From NCBI GenBank assembly GCA_005784505.1, contig VCAZ01000063.1:147501-211500 (forward strand): DNA of 64,000 nt. Reading direction: 5' to 3'. Origin of the DNA: Bagarius yarrelli. Taxonomy: Eukaryota; Chordata; Actinopteri; Siluriformes; Sisoridae. This document shows positions 26,091-38,800 of the stretch, one piece after another; position 1 is the stretch's first letter, and every line of letters starts with the position of its first letter. Below the pieces are notes generated by a model. The model saw nothing but the letters and a program-made list of their open reading frames with translations, searched no databases and was not told the origin of the DNA. Made by a program: the position numbers and the translations under genes.

Positions 26091-26584
26091 CCATTGGTAA
26101 AAAAAATAAATAAATAACGCACAGTGTTGTGATATTTAATGATATGCTTTCTTTTTTGTAACTAATTAATGCACCGTCTTAGCAATCGTGCGTATTTGCA
26201 AGCTGATACCTGATGCATGCGAAAAAATGTAATTATTCACAAAATTACAGACGTGAAAGCTCTCACACCACAGAATTGTACAGAAGAAGGGACATTTGTT
26301 CTCATCTGATAAGTTGTACAGACCCCCAAGCTTTTAATCCTTCCTTACATTTGAGTCAAACGGAGAAATGACTTTACTTTTATTAGAGGCCTGTGTGGTG
26401 TAAGTCAGCCGGTCGAAGTCCCACTAGTGCTGTTGAAGAACGTTATGAGTTTAAAGATGTTCGAAGAAGTCAGTTAAAGACACTCTTATAAGGAGACGCG
26501 TTATTGACTTGAAAAGAAAAACACAAAGATATTTTTTACCGCTATTTTCTACACATGCTTCCTCCACATTGTCCGACGCGTCCC

Positions 26585-26606
26585 GTGTGTGTGTGTGTGT
26601 GTGTGT
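26585..26606 (+). repeat. (GT)n microsatellite before the first coding exon of bmi1
   Basis: The GT run ends about 12 bases before the acceptor AG at 26618-26619, so it occupies the place of the usual polypyrimidine tract. Confidence 0.9.
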
Positions 26607-26638
26607 TTATATTCGCCAGGTGATCGATCCTCATGACG

Positions 26639-26774
26639 ATGCACCGAACTACGCGGATAAAGATCACGGAGTTGAATCCGCATCTAATGTGTGTGTTATG
26701 CGGCGGCTACTTTATCGACGCCACCACCATCGTTGAGTGTCTTCATTCGTGTAAGCACCTTAACTTTGTGTCTC

Positions 26775-26815
<41 letters not shown>

Positions 26816-27007
26816 TGTGATTGTGTGTACTGATCAATTTTTTCCGGATTGTTTTTTCTTTCAGTCTGTAAAATGTGCATCGTTCGGTATCTAGAGACCA
26901 GTAAATACTGTCCTATATGCGACGTGCAAGTTCACAAAACCAAACCGTTGCTCAATATCAGGTACCATCTTTATTTATTTATTTATCCAGAGATTAGTCA
27001 GCTGTTT

Positions 27008-27047
<40 letters not shown>

Positions 27048-29324
27048 GTTTTGCGCATGCTCAGAGACGGCCTTGGTCTACAAAAGTTTTATCTTTTATA
27101 TAATTATACAATAACTTTATAACTTTATATAAGTTATATACATTTCATGTATACACTTAAATGTTCATTCAAAGTTATTTATGCGTTGGTGTCTGCAATA
27201 AAAACATTCTGGCGCTAGGTCATTAGGTCAGGAACTCTGTGATGCAGTATTAAAAACATGTAAAGATTTTGTATGTATATATTAACCAAAAGCTGTTTAG
27301 GTGGATGTTTAGCAGAGTCCCTACTGCCCACTTATAAATCTTAAAATACTGAACAAATAATAATAAACTTATAATAAGTTATTCGTACCTCTTATAATCC
27401 CAACAGCAAGGATAAGAACAGTTTAGTATCCTTATTACGAATTCTATTTATTGGCAACTCTGAACCCCAATATTCCAGAATGAACTGTAGGATGTCTTGT
27501 ATTTGGTAAAACCAAAAGTTTTGGTAAAATCAACAATAATTTACACTGATTGTGAATTCCAGGTCAGATAAAACCCTTCAGGACATTGTATACAAGCTGG
27601 TACCTGGTCTGTTTAAGAGTAAGTAATTTATTTATTTATTTATTTATTTTAGTAGTGTGTATTATTAGATGCATCAAGCTACAGGATCCCAGCAATGACC
27701 CTGAAGACATCAATTTATTTTTTTTAACTGATTCATTTGGGACTGATTCATCAGTCCTCCCTGAGCTATAAGCATGTGTTAGAGCATGACATGCTGCTAT
27801 TCAGGACCAGTTTTTGCAACCTGTGAATTACCACATGACAGATTGATTGTGTATCATTTTAAATTAGTTTCTGTTTTATTTCGTGTTGTGTTTTGATGTA
27901 CTAATCCTAAACATTTGTCCCTCAGATGAAATGAAACGAAGAAGAGATTTTTATGCAGCTCATCCATCTGTCGACAGTAAAAGCAGTCTTAAATAAATCT
28001 TAATGAAATAATGAAATTTTCTTTTAAGTTGGTGAAAAGGCTGACTGATGTATTATTGTATGTTTCACAGCTGCTAAAGGATCAAACGAGGACCGGGGGG
28101 AAGTGGCTGATGAGGACAAAAGAATCATAGCTGATGATGAACTCATTAGTCTGTCTATTGAGTTTTTCGATCAGAACAGGTAATCATCGAAATTATGACT
28201 TGTCATTATCCTTAGCATTGACAGACATACCACTTGTGTATTCAGCACATTTTTGAAAGGTTAACAAAACAGAAATCACTAAATTTTCATTTAATGTATT
28301 GTTTATCCAACCAGTGTCAGACTTGGGAGTGGTAATGGGGAACACAAAGAGCCCACAAAAGAGGTAACAAGATTTTAATTTGTTTTCCAACATGCATTTT
28401 ATAACTGAAAAGTTTATTTAGACTATATACTTTTTACAACGTAATATATACATTCAACTAATAAATTTCATCAAGGCCATATGAAAGATTACAATTGTAA
28501 TGATCTCTTTTCCTCAGACGAATGTGAAGCGATATTTACAATGCCCGGCTGCTATGACTGTGATGCATCTCAGAAAATTTCTCAGAAGTAAAATGGATAT
28601 TCCCTGTACCTTTCAGGTACACTGTTATACAAACTGATATTTTTGTACTGTACTGACTTTCTTTTATTGCCATAAACTCCTAAAATCTTGCTTTAACTGC
28701 TTGATAATGATGCTGGACTCAGAATGACTTGTTGAATGACGTTTCGGAACAAATTAATGTGTTGGAACAGATTTCCAATTAAAGCCTGACACAGATTTTT
28801 GTTCGGTTTCAGATTGAGATCATGTATGAAGATGAGCCTTTAAAGGATTATTACACATTAATGGACATTGCCTATATCTACACCTGGAGGCGGGTAAGAA
28901 AAATTACCCTTGCTTTTTTTCCATGATCCGATAAGCAAGAGACATCTAAAAAAATGTCTCACCAATTTTGCATTTCATTTTTTTACAGAGTGGTCCTTTG
29001 CCCCTGAAGTACAGGGTTCGTCCCGGGTGTAAGAAGCTGAAGCTTAGCAGCGGTCCAAGCTGTGAAACAGCAAGTCGTAAACCTGAAACGGAAAGTGACT
29101 CAGGAAGCGAGAAGCTTAGTAGCCCAGTCTTTCACGCTCCTACACCTTCCACGTCGTCCTCTCTCATTCAGAGTCAGAGTGCTCCAGTAAAATCCTCACA
29201 CTCCAGCTTCACTCATCTCTCATCAGTCAACGGAGTGTCCAACAAAACTGGCTCCAATGGTCAAGTCTCTTTCAACAACAAACCCAGCAAAGGCTCAGTC
29301 AATGGCTCCAACTCTTTGGGGTGA
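26639..29324 (+). CDS. bmi1: Polycomb complex protein BMI-1 (PCGF4), PRC1 RING subunit
   Basis: Nine coding exons: 26639-26750, 26865-26961, 27563-27618, 27926-27976, 28071-28179, 28315-28363, 28518-28616, 28813-28893 and 28989-29324. They form one frame of 329 residues (human 326). The start MHRTTRIKI matches vertebrate BMI1; an ATG six bases earlier (26633) is also in frame. The RING domain (about 18-57) has its metal ligands (CVLC, CLHSFCKMC, CPIC), then comes the KRRR nuclear signal, then the ubiquitin-like RAWUL domain (about 160-240) with YEDEPLKDYYTLMDIAYIY. The C-terminal tail is serine-rich. The second basic signal reads KKLK. BMI1 pairs with RING1/RNF2 to ubiquitinate histone H2A and silence genes. 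The linker coded by 28315-28363 is the least conserved part. Fish often keep two copies (bmi1a, bmi1b); I cannot tell which this is. Confidence 0.97.
26779..26810 (+). repeat. (AC)n microsatellite in a bmi1 intron
   Basis: About sixteen AC units inside the 114-base intron between the first two coding exons. Confidence 0.95.
27011..27050 (+). repeat. (GT)n microsatellite in a bmi1 intron
   Basis: About twenty GT units with one interruption, 50 bases downstream of the exon ending at 26961. Confidence 0.95.
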
Positions 29325-30280
29325 CAAAAGGACTAACGGACATGTTAATGCTGCAAACTTGGACACAAAGTTTGTAGGAACTTTGATGAACAACAGTTTT
29401 TTGTTGGATTTCATAAGGAATGCTACGGCTGCTAACTCAGTCCTTACTGAGTTAACAAATGCAACTTTTTAACGATGTTTTCGATCGGGAACTGTTTTGG
29501 AAAGGCAGTTTCATCGCCTAACCACTTTTTTTTTTTTGTATTATGTATGGTTAAGTGTGTATGTTAAGTATGACTTTCTGTTTATGACTAATCTTTTACT
29601 GGTTAAATAAAAATCATGAAGTATATTTTGTGCATGAAGAACCCAGGATAAGTGCCAGGAATATTTTATTATAAACCATTAATGTAAATCATTCATGTAG
29701 ATTAGAGCTTCAGCATGTCAGAAATGATATATTGGCTTTAAAGAAGAAGAATCGTTAAACAGTGGTTTGGAATAAGTCGTCCACATCATTATGGGAATTA
29801 ATTGTTAGAATTTTTAAGGGCTATTGAGTTCCTCTTGTATTTTTACGTTAGCATAAGATCTGTACATTTCAGAAAGAAACATTGGAGGGGGGGGGGACTT
29901 TCAGAAGTTCTTGATGAAATTAATTAAGAAGAAAAAGTTACTTATGAACAATTTATGCTTTAAAAAGTTACTCTGTCTTCTTCTGGTGTGAAAACTTAAA
30001 CAAATCCTGAAGTTCGAGTAATGAGGAATAGATATGAAGTTTTTCTGACTTTTGAACAGTCTCTTGATTAAATGATTTTTGGAATCAGTGGACATTAGAA
30101 ATGACCAGATTAGACTGATTTCATGCCTTATTTGTCTTTTCGGTGTATTTTGCCTAAGAGGACATTTCGGTTTATATCTTTGTGCTTTATTTTTGGCTGA
30201 CCGTTTTAGGACTGTGTATCGTTTTCCGTTGTACAGACATTAATCCTGTATTTGAATAAACATTTTATGTTTTTAATCAC
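29325..30280 (+). other. bmi1: Probable 3' untranslated region of bmi1
   Basis: This follows the bmi1 stop codon. AATAAA signals lie at 29606-29611 and 30255-30260, the second followed by T-rich sequence. Both are plausible transcript ends, so short and long 3' ends are possible. Confidence 0.5.
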
Positions 30281-31886
30281 ACAGGTGTTGGGTTTGGATC
30301 TGAAACCTCATCAGTTTCTCGCTTGGTGACTAAAATGTTAACTTATAATGTTAACAAATTTACTAATACGAAGCGTCGGTGGCGTGTAGAGCTTATTAGT
30401 GAGGGGGGAAACGACATAGCTTCTAAGCTAATTTCCGGGAAAATATTCTCAGCTCCGTAGCATGAACAAACATGTAATCCCCGTTTTTTTTTCTCTCTCT
30501 CATCAGAACAATGTGGGTTTTTAACAGTTTCTCGGTACTTTCCGTCATTATATTAGAGGAGGCAAAACTTCCGTAGCAAACAGTAAGTTACGCCCCCTTT
30601 TTGACTGTTTGGAAGTTTCCACTTCATCCCCTATTTATTAATTTGGTTGCGTCCGAACGAACCCGCGAAAAAGTCCTGAGGCGACATTTTGAATAGAAAT
30701 CAGCACCGCATTTACGCAGATGCAATTTTTAAATAATAAAACCAAAATTCATCATATTTTAACAACAATGATATTTGCATTACATCCTTTAGTTATTGTC
30801 TTATTAACTTATTTTAGTCGCTTTACGGGTGAGATAAATCAGCGAATAAGCGCAGGCGCGCATAATAAAAAAACAACAACAATTTACTGGCTAACACATA
30901 AAAATGTGAAAAAAAGTGCTCCATGTGAAAGCTGAAGAAAAGCCAATAGTATATTGCTGATATAGTAGCGGTGCAGTTTGTGTAGTCCAGTCTATAATGT
31001 TAGTCACTTTCTTTTACACGTATTTGACTAATTAAAAAAAAAAACAGGTTAATGAATTAATAAACGTATATTAGCAAAGAAACACAAACAAGTAAATTGT
31101 TCGTGTAATAATTCGTGTAAATGTGATTTCGAAATAAAAGTAAAATTTCAAAGCACATTAAACTGTTTCTCTACAGCGTCCTGGTGAACTAGACGCGAAA
31201 CCGAGGCGGTCAAACAAACAAACAAACAAACCAAATGTCCAAAATATATTATTGTTTAATAAAGAAAAAAAGAAAAACATACCAGAATAATAACCCTACT
31301 TTTATTTAATGCATTGCTTTTTATATACATTAAAGAGATCAGTGTAATCTGTCTCCTGAGGATGCTCTTAAATATTGACATAGCTGTACATTTAGGCATA
31401 ATAATCTATAAAGATTTATTTGGATTATTTAATCCTGCTATATTTATATATAAATAAAAATATTTAGTTTGGTTTACGTTATGTTTGTGTTGTCAAAAAC
31501 GAATAAACAGATGAATCACCGCAGCTGCTGGACTTCTTTTAATTAAACGCAGTCAGTAAATTCTACAAATGAAGATGGAGACCGACATGCGTAAATCTTT
31601 AAAAAAAAACCTCACATAAACAGAATCTATAACATTCATCTAGGCCTGTAATCATTTAAAAAACATTATTAATAATAATAATAATAATAATAATAAAATA
31701 ATGATGATGATGATAATAACAATAATACCCGGAAAAGTTCGGCTGCACATAGAGTAACTTTCCAACAGCCTAACTGACCTCATCAGCTAAATGTAACTGA
31801 AGTAATTAAATTAATTAAAACAGAATCAGCTGTTTTACCAGTAACGTAGTGGAAAAAGACTATTTAAGCCACACGCGCCCATTCTT

Positions 31887-31900
31887 GCGCCCTCTGCTGG
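31887..31900 (-). promoter_or_regulatory. CTCF-like core motif
   Basis: The minus strand reads ccagcagagggcgc, a full fit to the core pattern CCASYAGRKGGCRS. It stands between two convergent genes. Occupancy cannot be judged from sequence. Confidence 0.4.
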
Positions 31901-34849
31901 TCAGGCACAACACTGCAATTTTTAAGCGCGTTAAAATAAATACCAAAAACCAATGTTTTTTTTTTTTTTTTTTAACTTCAAGCAAAATAAATCCCTTCTC
32001 TTAACAATTAATATTATTTAAGAACAAATAAAATGGATCAGGAAAAAATATCTTGCGTTAATTTAAAACAGAAAATTATTACTCATGGAGCTGGAAATAA
32101 TAAAGAAATTTCAAGAGTTTAAAGAGACAAGGGTTTTTTTCAGAGATGTAAAAGAATGATGGTGACATTATGTTGTTTATTTCCTAATAACAGCGCACCA
32201 TTTCTCAAACGCTTGCTGGAGTATTGAAGCAGACATTGAGGTTGAGTAAAGCATAATTTTTATTAAGCGATGCTGATGTTCAACAGTCTCAAATCACTGC
32301 ACACATACATGGGAAAACAGTTATGACAGGATTAACAAGAGCGTTGACAAGCAGGTGGACGGCAGGTCTTTCATAGCGTTCTATTAAAGGGTTTTTCACA
32401 TTATCTTTCATCATTCACACTGAAAACATTTTCAGATCTTTCCTTTGACACTTGTTTTGTGATCTGAGACTAAAACAAAGTACAACTAATTTTGAACATA
32501 TTATAATGTCAGATGATGGTTCAAAGTCCACACAGAGGTCTGTAGCTCTCAGGGCTAAAAATTTCTGCCTTAAAAATAGCACAACATAGTTAATAGTCTT
32601 TCGTCGATATACCTAAGAAATCAGATCCACCGACAGTAAAACACACAGCAAAAGAGCACTGTACTGCAAAAACCTTCCAAAACCTTTCAAAAGCTGCACG
32701 AAGAAAAAAAACCCCATCACACTTTGATATCAAACATTGAGACACAACTGCTGGATTAACTGTGAAGTCATACAAAGCGACGTTTAGTCAATAGATATTT
32801 TTATACTCATATATTTACATGTCACAGGAAGAATTTCAGGATTCACCCAAATCACCTGCGCTGTTGTAAACAAAAAATCTGCAAACCTTTGTTAAAAAAC
32901 AAACAGAAGAACCAAAAAGAGAGACTTTGATAGAAAGATTAAATGATCCCGAGTTTAAAAAAGGCACGCGCTCGCACAGTGTTGATATTTATACGGGCAG
33001 ATGGTCTGGCTTAGTGTCAGAAGGATATTTTTAAGTAAGAAAGCATACAGCTCGAACTATACTATTATATAATACTAATGTTCAGAGTTACAGGCTGGAA
33101 AGGGAAGAAGTTTGGGGTTTGTATAAGCAGTATCCTCCCTGGTTTTTCTGAATTTTCTTGTATATTTTTTTTACAGTGCAGCTTTAAAGTTAAAGGTTAA
33201 GCATAAAATATGTAAAATGACATTTCTACTGGAAGAACGATTCATGTTAAACATCTTCACAAATGCAAAAAGAAATGTAAAAATATAGGCATACGTTCCA
33301 ATAGAAATTGTTTAATTGTCAATTAGCAACACAAAATGTTCTCCAAAAATAATTTTAAAAAAAATCTTAAATCCTTCTAGAATTCATTCTAAATTGAGAC
33401 ACAGCTAAAAGAAAACCTCCACCCTGAACACATTGCATATTAATCTGAAATAATAATTTATTTTGAAATTTTATGTTATGTTTAGTTTCAACTTCTTAAA
33501 TACTTTCCTACATTACCAACAATTCTGTGCTGGTAGCTTCTCAGTAGGATTCAGCCCTTGCTTTATCTAAAAAGAGTGATGCAGAGACACCTTAGACCTT
33601 TTAGCCTGAGCATCTTTCACCCCCTCATCAAAAGTAACATACAACATAGCTTTTATGTTAGTTTCACTTCAATGGTATGGCCTTATCATTTGACAGCTTG
33701 CTAATTAGATAAGCCAAGGTTTCTGTAGTTTTGCTTTCTGGGATTTTTAAATCACGGAAAGTATAAGCTAACTAATGACACATCTCTAAACACATCAGAA
33801 ATGTTGTCATATCGACATATAAAGTGCCTCAGGGTGGAGTTTCCTTCTAAAACTTCTCTACAGTCTCACTACTATTGCATAACCCTTGAGTCAGTGGGAA
33901 AATTGGCATCATTTGCATAAATATTTTGGTGCAGTAGATCAGTGGTTCACAAATCCAGCTATCAACAGTCTCAAACAGTCTCCTCCTGATCGGGCTAATT
34001 TAGGAGGTTTAAGATTTACTGCATGGCTGGATTAAACTTCAAACTGTGCGCAACAGGAGTCCAAAACTCCTGTTTTAGGTTATGTGCAAATGACTTTTAT
34101 AGGTTTTTTACTGTACATCTCTGCAACCGTCCGTAAATCTGAATAGACTACAAATTATTTCTATAGCTAAAGGGCACAGGTGCTTGGGAGAAGATTAACA
34201 ACAAGCTGCAATGGATTTATCTTTTCACAAGTTGTTATCTAAATCTATGAATACCAAACTGCCAGCATTTGCAGTAGTAGGTAATCATTTGTGCTGTCAG
34301 CGTGATATCCCTGACCGAAAAACATTTCAGGCTGCTTTCACACTTGTAAAACTGCCAGCACAACCTTTCACATCAAATCTTACAGGACGCGGTTACAGAG
34401 CAAATGAGAGAAGATTTACGACATCCTGAATAGCAAATGTTTCGCTGCCAAATGTTGCATATCAATTGTATCTTCTTTTTTGGGATGTTGACAGTATATC
34501 ATGTGATGTCTTGCTTTCGTTCCTTCTGCACACAGTCATCTCACATGAGTCCCTTAATTTTCTGCCTCCAATACTACAGCAGTAGGAAACAACCTGCTTA
34601 TTAAGAGTCACACACTCATCTTTATGTCATTTGCATTCCAAACAATGATGATAAATCAAATCTAGTAGGTAAGATAGAGGATACCAGCTAGGAGCATTAT
34701 TATACACGGCAGGAGTCACCACCAGGATTGACCTAAGCAAATAGGTAAGAGCCTCCTATTGGATAATTTTGTTTCAGCTGGCAACAAGTTATTTAACCCA
34801 AACTGATGCAGGGAGTAGCTTCTTATTTTTTAAACAAGCAACGATGTTA

Positions 34850-35450
34850 ATCTGTTTTAGAAGGGTCAAGTTATTGGCATGCATCAAGCAAAGAAAACAT
34901 CTAAGGACATTCCTGGAAGTACTAAAATTGGTCATGTGGTCTGATGAGTTCAGATTTACCCTGTTCCAGAGTAATGGGTGCAGCAGGGTAAGAGAAAGGG
35001 GTGGACGACATGATGCACCCATCATTCCTAGTGCTTACTGTACAAGCCTGTGGGGGCAGTGTTATGATCTGGCGTTGCTGCAGTTGGTCAGGTCTAGGTA
35101 CAGCAATGTTATGTGCCCAAAATGGATTCCCCCCAGAGATGGTAAGGCCATATTCCAAGTTGACAATGCCAAGATTTATTTGGCTTGTGATAGTGGTTTA
35201 GGGAGCATGAGACATCATTTTCACACATGGATTGGCCACCACAAACCTTAAACCCACAGAGAATTTGCACAGCAGTCCGACTCTCCCATCATTAATACAA
35301 GATCTTGGTGAAAAATGAATGGAACTTTGGATGGAAATAAATGTTGTGACATTACAGAAGCGTATCAAAACGATGCCACAGCGAATGTGTGATGTAATCA
35401 AAGCCAAAAGCGGTCCAAATAATTATTAGATCGTGTGAGTTTTTTTTTTT
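34850..35450 (+). mobile_element. Decayed Tc1-like transposon fragment (3' half)
   Basis: Broken frames preserve transposase-like words, such as VMWSDEFRFTLF near 34930 and a W-I-G-H-H-K-P end near 35240. The DNA phrases 'cagtccgactctcccatc' and 'atacaagatcttggtgaa' belong to a Tc1-like family I recognise in fish. Stops and frameshifts make it inactive. The second relic at 38290-38770 shares phrases such as 'ggccatattccaag', 'gacaatgccaagatt' and 'catcattttcacat'. Confidence 0.7.
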
Positions 35451-35842
35451 AGGAGGGTCAGTGTAGTTGCAGGGTAGCTTAAGTGTGAAAGCAGCCTTGT
35501 TTTAAAACAGTGCCTAATCCAGGCTCGGTAAAGTGGCCGTGTCTTATGTCATCTTGCGGTAAACAAAGACATAATAAGAGTAAAAAGCAGCTTTTTCACA
35601 TCAACACACAATAACATTACTCAACATCCTGATCAACAATATTAAATACAGCACAGTAGAATACACAGTTATATGTTTATCCATCCACAGCCATTAACCA
35701 ATTTATTAATGTACTAAAAAAAAGACATGGAAAAATAACTGTAAACAGACAGATCTGGTAAATGTCCAGAAATCCCATTTAAAGGCTCTCAATAGGTTGG
35801 AGGCCTGAAACTCAGTGTCCTGAGACTGACTTCAGGCAACGA

Positions 35843-38800
35843 CTAGGACAGAATGGTGGTGATGAAGTCGTACAACCGCTTGGAATATTGCTCAGGATTA
35901 ACCGTCGATATTTCGGCTCCAGCCTAGAGCCGAGGGGGAAAAGATTAGAAACAGAAACCAAAAATGAAAGTCTAAGTTTATAGAAGTCAAGTCGGTTTTT
36001 ATCTGATACTTTTTTGTTATCTCCCAATTTCAACTTACCAGCCAGCTCTACCCTGTCAAAATCACTTACCAAGAGAGGAGGCTGTGTGATGTGTTTTTTT
36101 TGAGACACAAAAAGCAAGACAACCGCTGTCTGTCCTCTTCCACATACATGAACTCAGTGATACTCACAGCTGCTTATGGTCACTGTGATTAGGACTAAGC
36201 CCCTCCCAATGAGAAAACAACTCATTTTGAGCCAAGAGTGCAAAATGTTAACACTGTTTTCCAGGGTGTTTATTTGTACCACTAAGTTGAAGGCACCAAT
36301 TAAATGTAAAATATATTTTCTTTAGAAAAAATTATTAATTTTTACTAACAGCTTCTAAAGTCAACTCAAGTTGCTCATTTGTCAATAAAACAAAATGGAA
36401 AAATTTAAATGCTGTTTTAATATTTAAGAATATTTAAGGGGTACTTACCCCATGCTTCACTGTTTTCGCCGCATGTGCTGCTTTCTTCTTAGCGTCGTAT
36501 GGTGTAAGGATGTCAATTACCGCCATAAAGTACACCTCTTTTTTGGGGGCGTCTGAAAAGAAGTGTAAATATACATCTCTTAAGGATATAGAATATCACA
36601 TGATTAATAGTGTATATGATCTATATGCATACTGCTACACTCGATTGCAAGAACACACTCACTCTCGTGACTGCGTATGGCGTAGACGTCTACGTTGGGA
36701 TCGAACTCTCCTGGCCCTAGTGGCTTGTTGCTGTCAAGTGTGTTGCTGGGACTTTCGGGTGGCGACCCGGTTACTCCTCCGTCACTTTCGGTTCCCTCCT
36801 CCTCTCCTCCTTCATTCTCCTCGATCTCGTCCTCTGGCTGCTCCTGCTCGCCACGCTCCACGTCATGGATTCCAACGAGCAGGCTGTAATCCATTAGTTT
36901 TAGCTGGGATAAAAACTACTCACACATACACACATGCACACGGATGGATCAACTCTGGGTGACCAAGAAAAACAAAAAGGAAGACGCATATAGAGAAACA
37001 AATCACAACTGTGTTTTAGTGCCGATGTTTTATTAAAGGACTCACAAACCTCCACATCATTCTTTAGCTTTTCCAGGAACATCTTTTTGTTCTCCTCATC
37101 TATGTAGATCTTCTGTCCATCGTTGATGAAGTCGTTGTCTTTGTATGTTGGAAGCTCTTTAGTCTGATGTTCAAATTGCAGGGAAATTTGATTGTCTGTT
37201 TAAGGTGTATATATTCCACTTCCACATTGACAATGAATATATTTTATCTAATGTCACCATAAAACTTGTTAGGAAGAGCAAAAGAAACCACATGTAGAAA
37301 TAGGCTAATTAAAAAAAACACATTTTGCATACTGGTATATCATGGGCTTTAGGATAATTTAGGATGCAATAATATTTACCTGTCATATCTGTCTATCTTT
37401 TTTTCTAAAAGAATGCAGGGACAATTTTTACACTGTGACTGTCTACATGATAAAATAAAATATATTATTTCTAAAATAAAAATCATATAAGCCTTGTAAC
37501 TGCAGCTATGAGCATTAGAAAGAATAGGCACTCTTGAGCTTTAGGTACTGATTTTGTGGTTGACACCACACGCATTACTCTCTGATATACCTGTGAGAGT
37601 GCCACTTATAATGTCTCTTTTGTTTTATCCCCAGTGATACTTACATTTTTTTATATCAGACAGTAGAGAAAAAACAAAACTAGCTTTATTCCTAGAGTAG
37701 ATTTTTTCATAAAGGCATTTAATCCAATGAGTTAATGAATAGCAAAAAAACAAAGTGTTCAACATGAGACAAGAGTTAGTTTAGGGACATGACATAAATT
37801 ACAGATTCTGTACCATAACGGTTACTAAACCAAAGATATTTTACATGAAGACACACTAGTTTTTAGAAAATTCCACATATTCAATGACTGTGTTTTTTTT
37901 GTATAACAAACTGGGTATAAATCAGGCAAAAAATAAATTGTGTGTGTGTGGTTGGTTATGACAAACTTATCAACAACATGCTGGTGTGATAAGGTGGAGA
38001 TAATCTTCCAGAGTCAAATTTGATTATTTTACTTTAACAGCACATCCTTTAGTGTTATTTCAGGGGAAAAAAAATCTTAAATAATAGTGATCAGCGATCA
38101 CTTAAACATTAAACAGTAAAACGGCTATGTTTAAGAGGGTTAAAAGTAGGAGCATTTCCTCATCTACATTGCAAAGGGAACGCAAGATATTGAAACTAAA
38201 AAGCTGTGTGGTTTTAAGAAAACCAGTGCCTCAGTGAGGCTCATCAGGCAAAGGCTTTAATTTGCTGGAGAGCATAAAGATTAGACTCTCGAGCAATGAA
38301 AGAAGGTCATGTGATCTGATGAGTCCAGATTTACCCTGTTTTCATCCAGGTGGATGAAGTGATGCCCTCATCCTGCCAAGGGTCTACCACACAAGTCTGT
38401 AGGGGCAGTGCTATGATCTGGAGTTTCTGTAGTTAGTTTAGGTTCAGTAGTTTATGTGCCCAAAGAATAAGGTCAGCTGACGACCTAAATATTCTAAATA
38501 ACCAGGTTATTCCATCAATAATATTTTTCCTTTCCTGATGGTATGGCCATATTCCAAGATGACAATGCCAAGATTCATTGATCTCAAATGGTGAAAGATA
38601 GGCATGAAACATCATTTTCACATGTGGATTGGCCACCAAAGACCTTATTCCCTACTCTGGATGGGAATTAATGTTGTGACATGTTGTAAAGCGTATCGAA
38701 ACAATTCCACAGAGAATGCGTGCTGTAATCAAATCCATAGGAGAACTTTTTTTTTTGGACAGACAGTGTGGAAATGATAACACACTGTATAAAAATGCAG

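Larger units (their letters stand above)
30281..35842. other. Region between convergent bmi1 and pip4k2a
   Basis: The right part is probably the 3' untranslated region of pip4k2a; minus-strand AATAAA signals are at 35702-35707 and, much farther, near 32262-32267. It holds an (AAT)n run at about 31670-31700, a poly-T run near 31953-31972, a CTCF-like motif at 31887-31900 and a Tc1 relic at 34850-35450. No coding exons were seen, and no spag6, which neighbours BMI1 and PIP4K2A in human. Confidence 0.5.

Noticed and set aside
34769..35251. 160-residue frame with transposase-like words
   Set aside because: Only a decayed Tc1 fragment is present; the open frame switches through old frameshifts and is not an intact gene.
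36510..36962. 150-residue plus-strand frame
   Set aside because: Antisense to two pip4k2a exons, which carry the conserved MDYSLLVGIHD and VYFMAVIDIL sequences on the minus strand.
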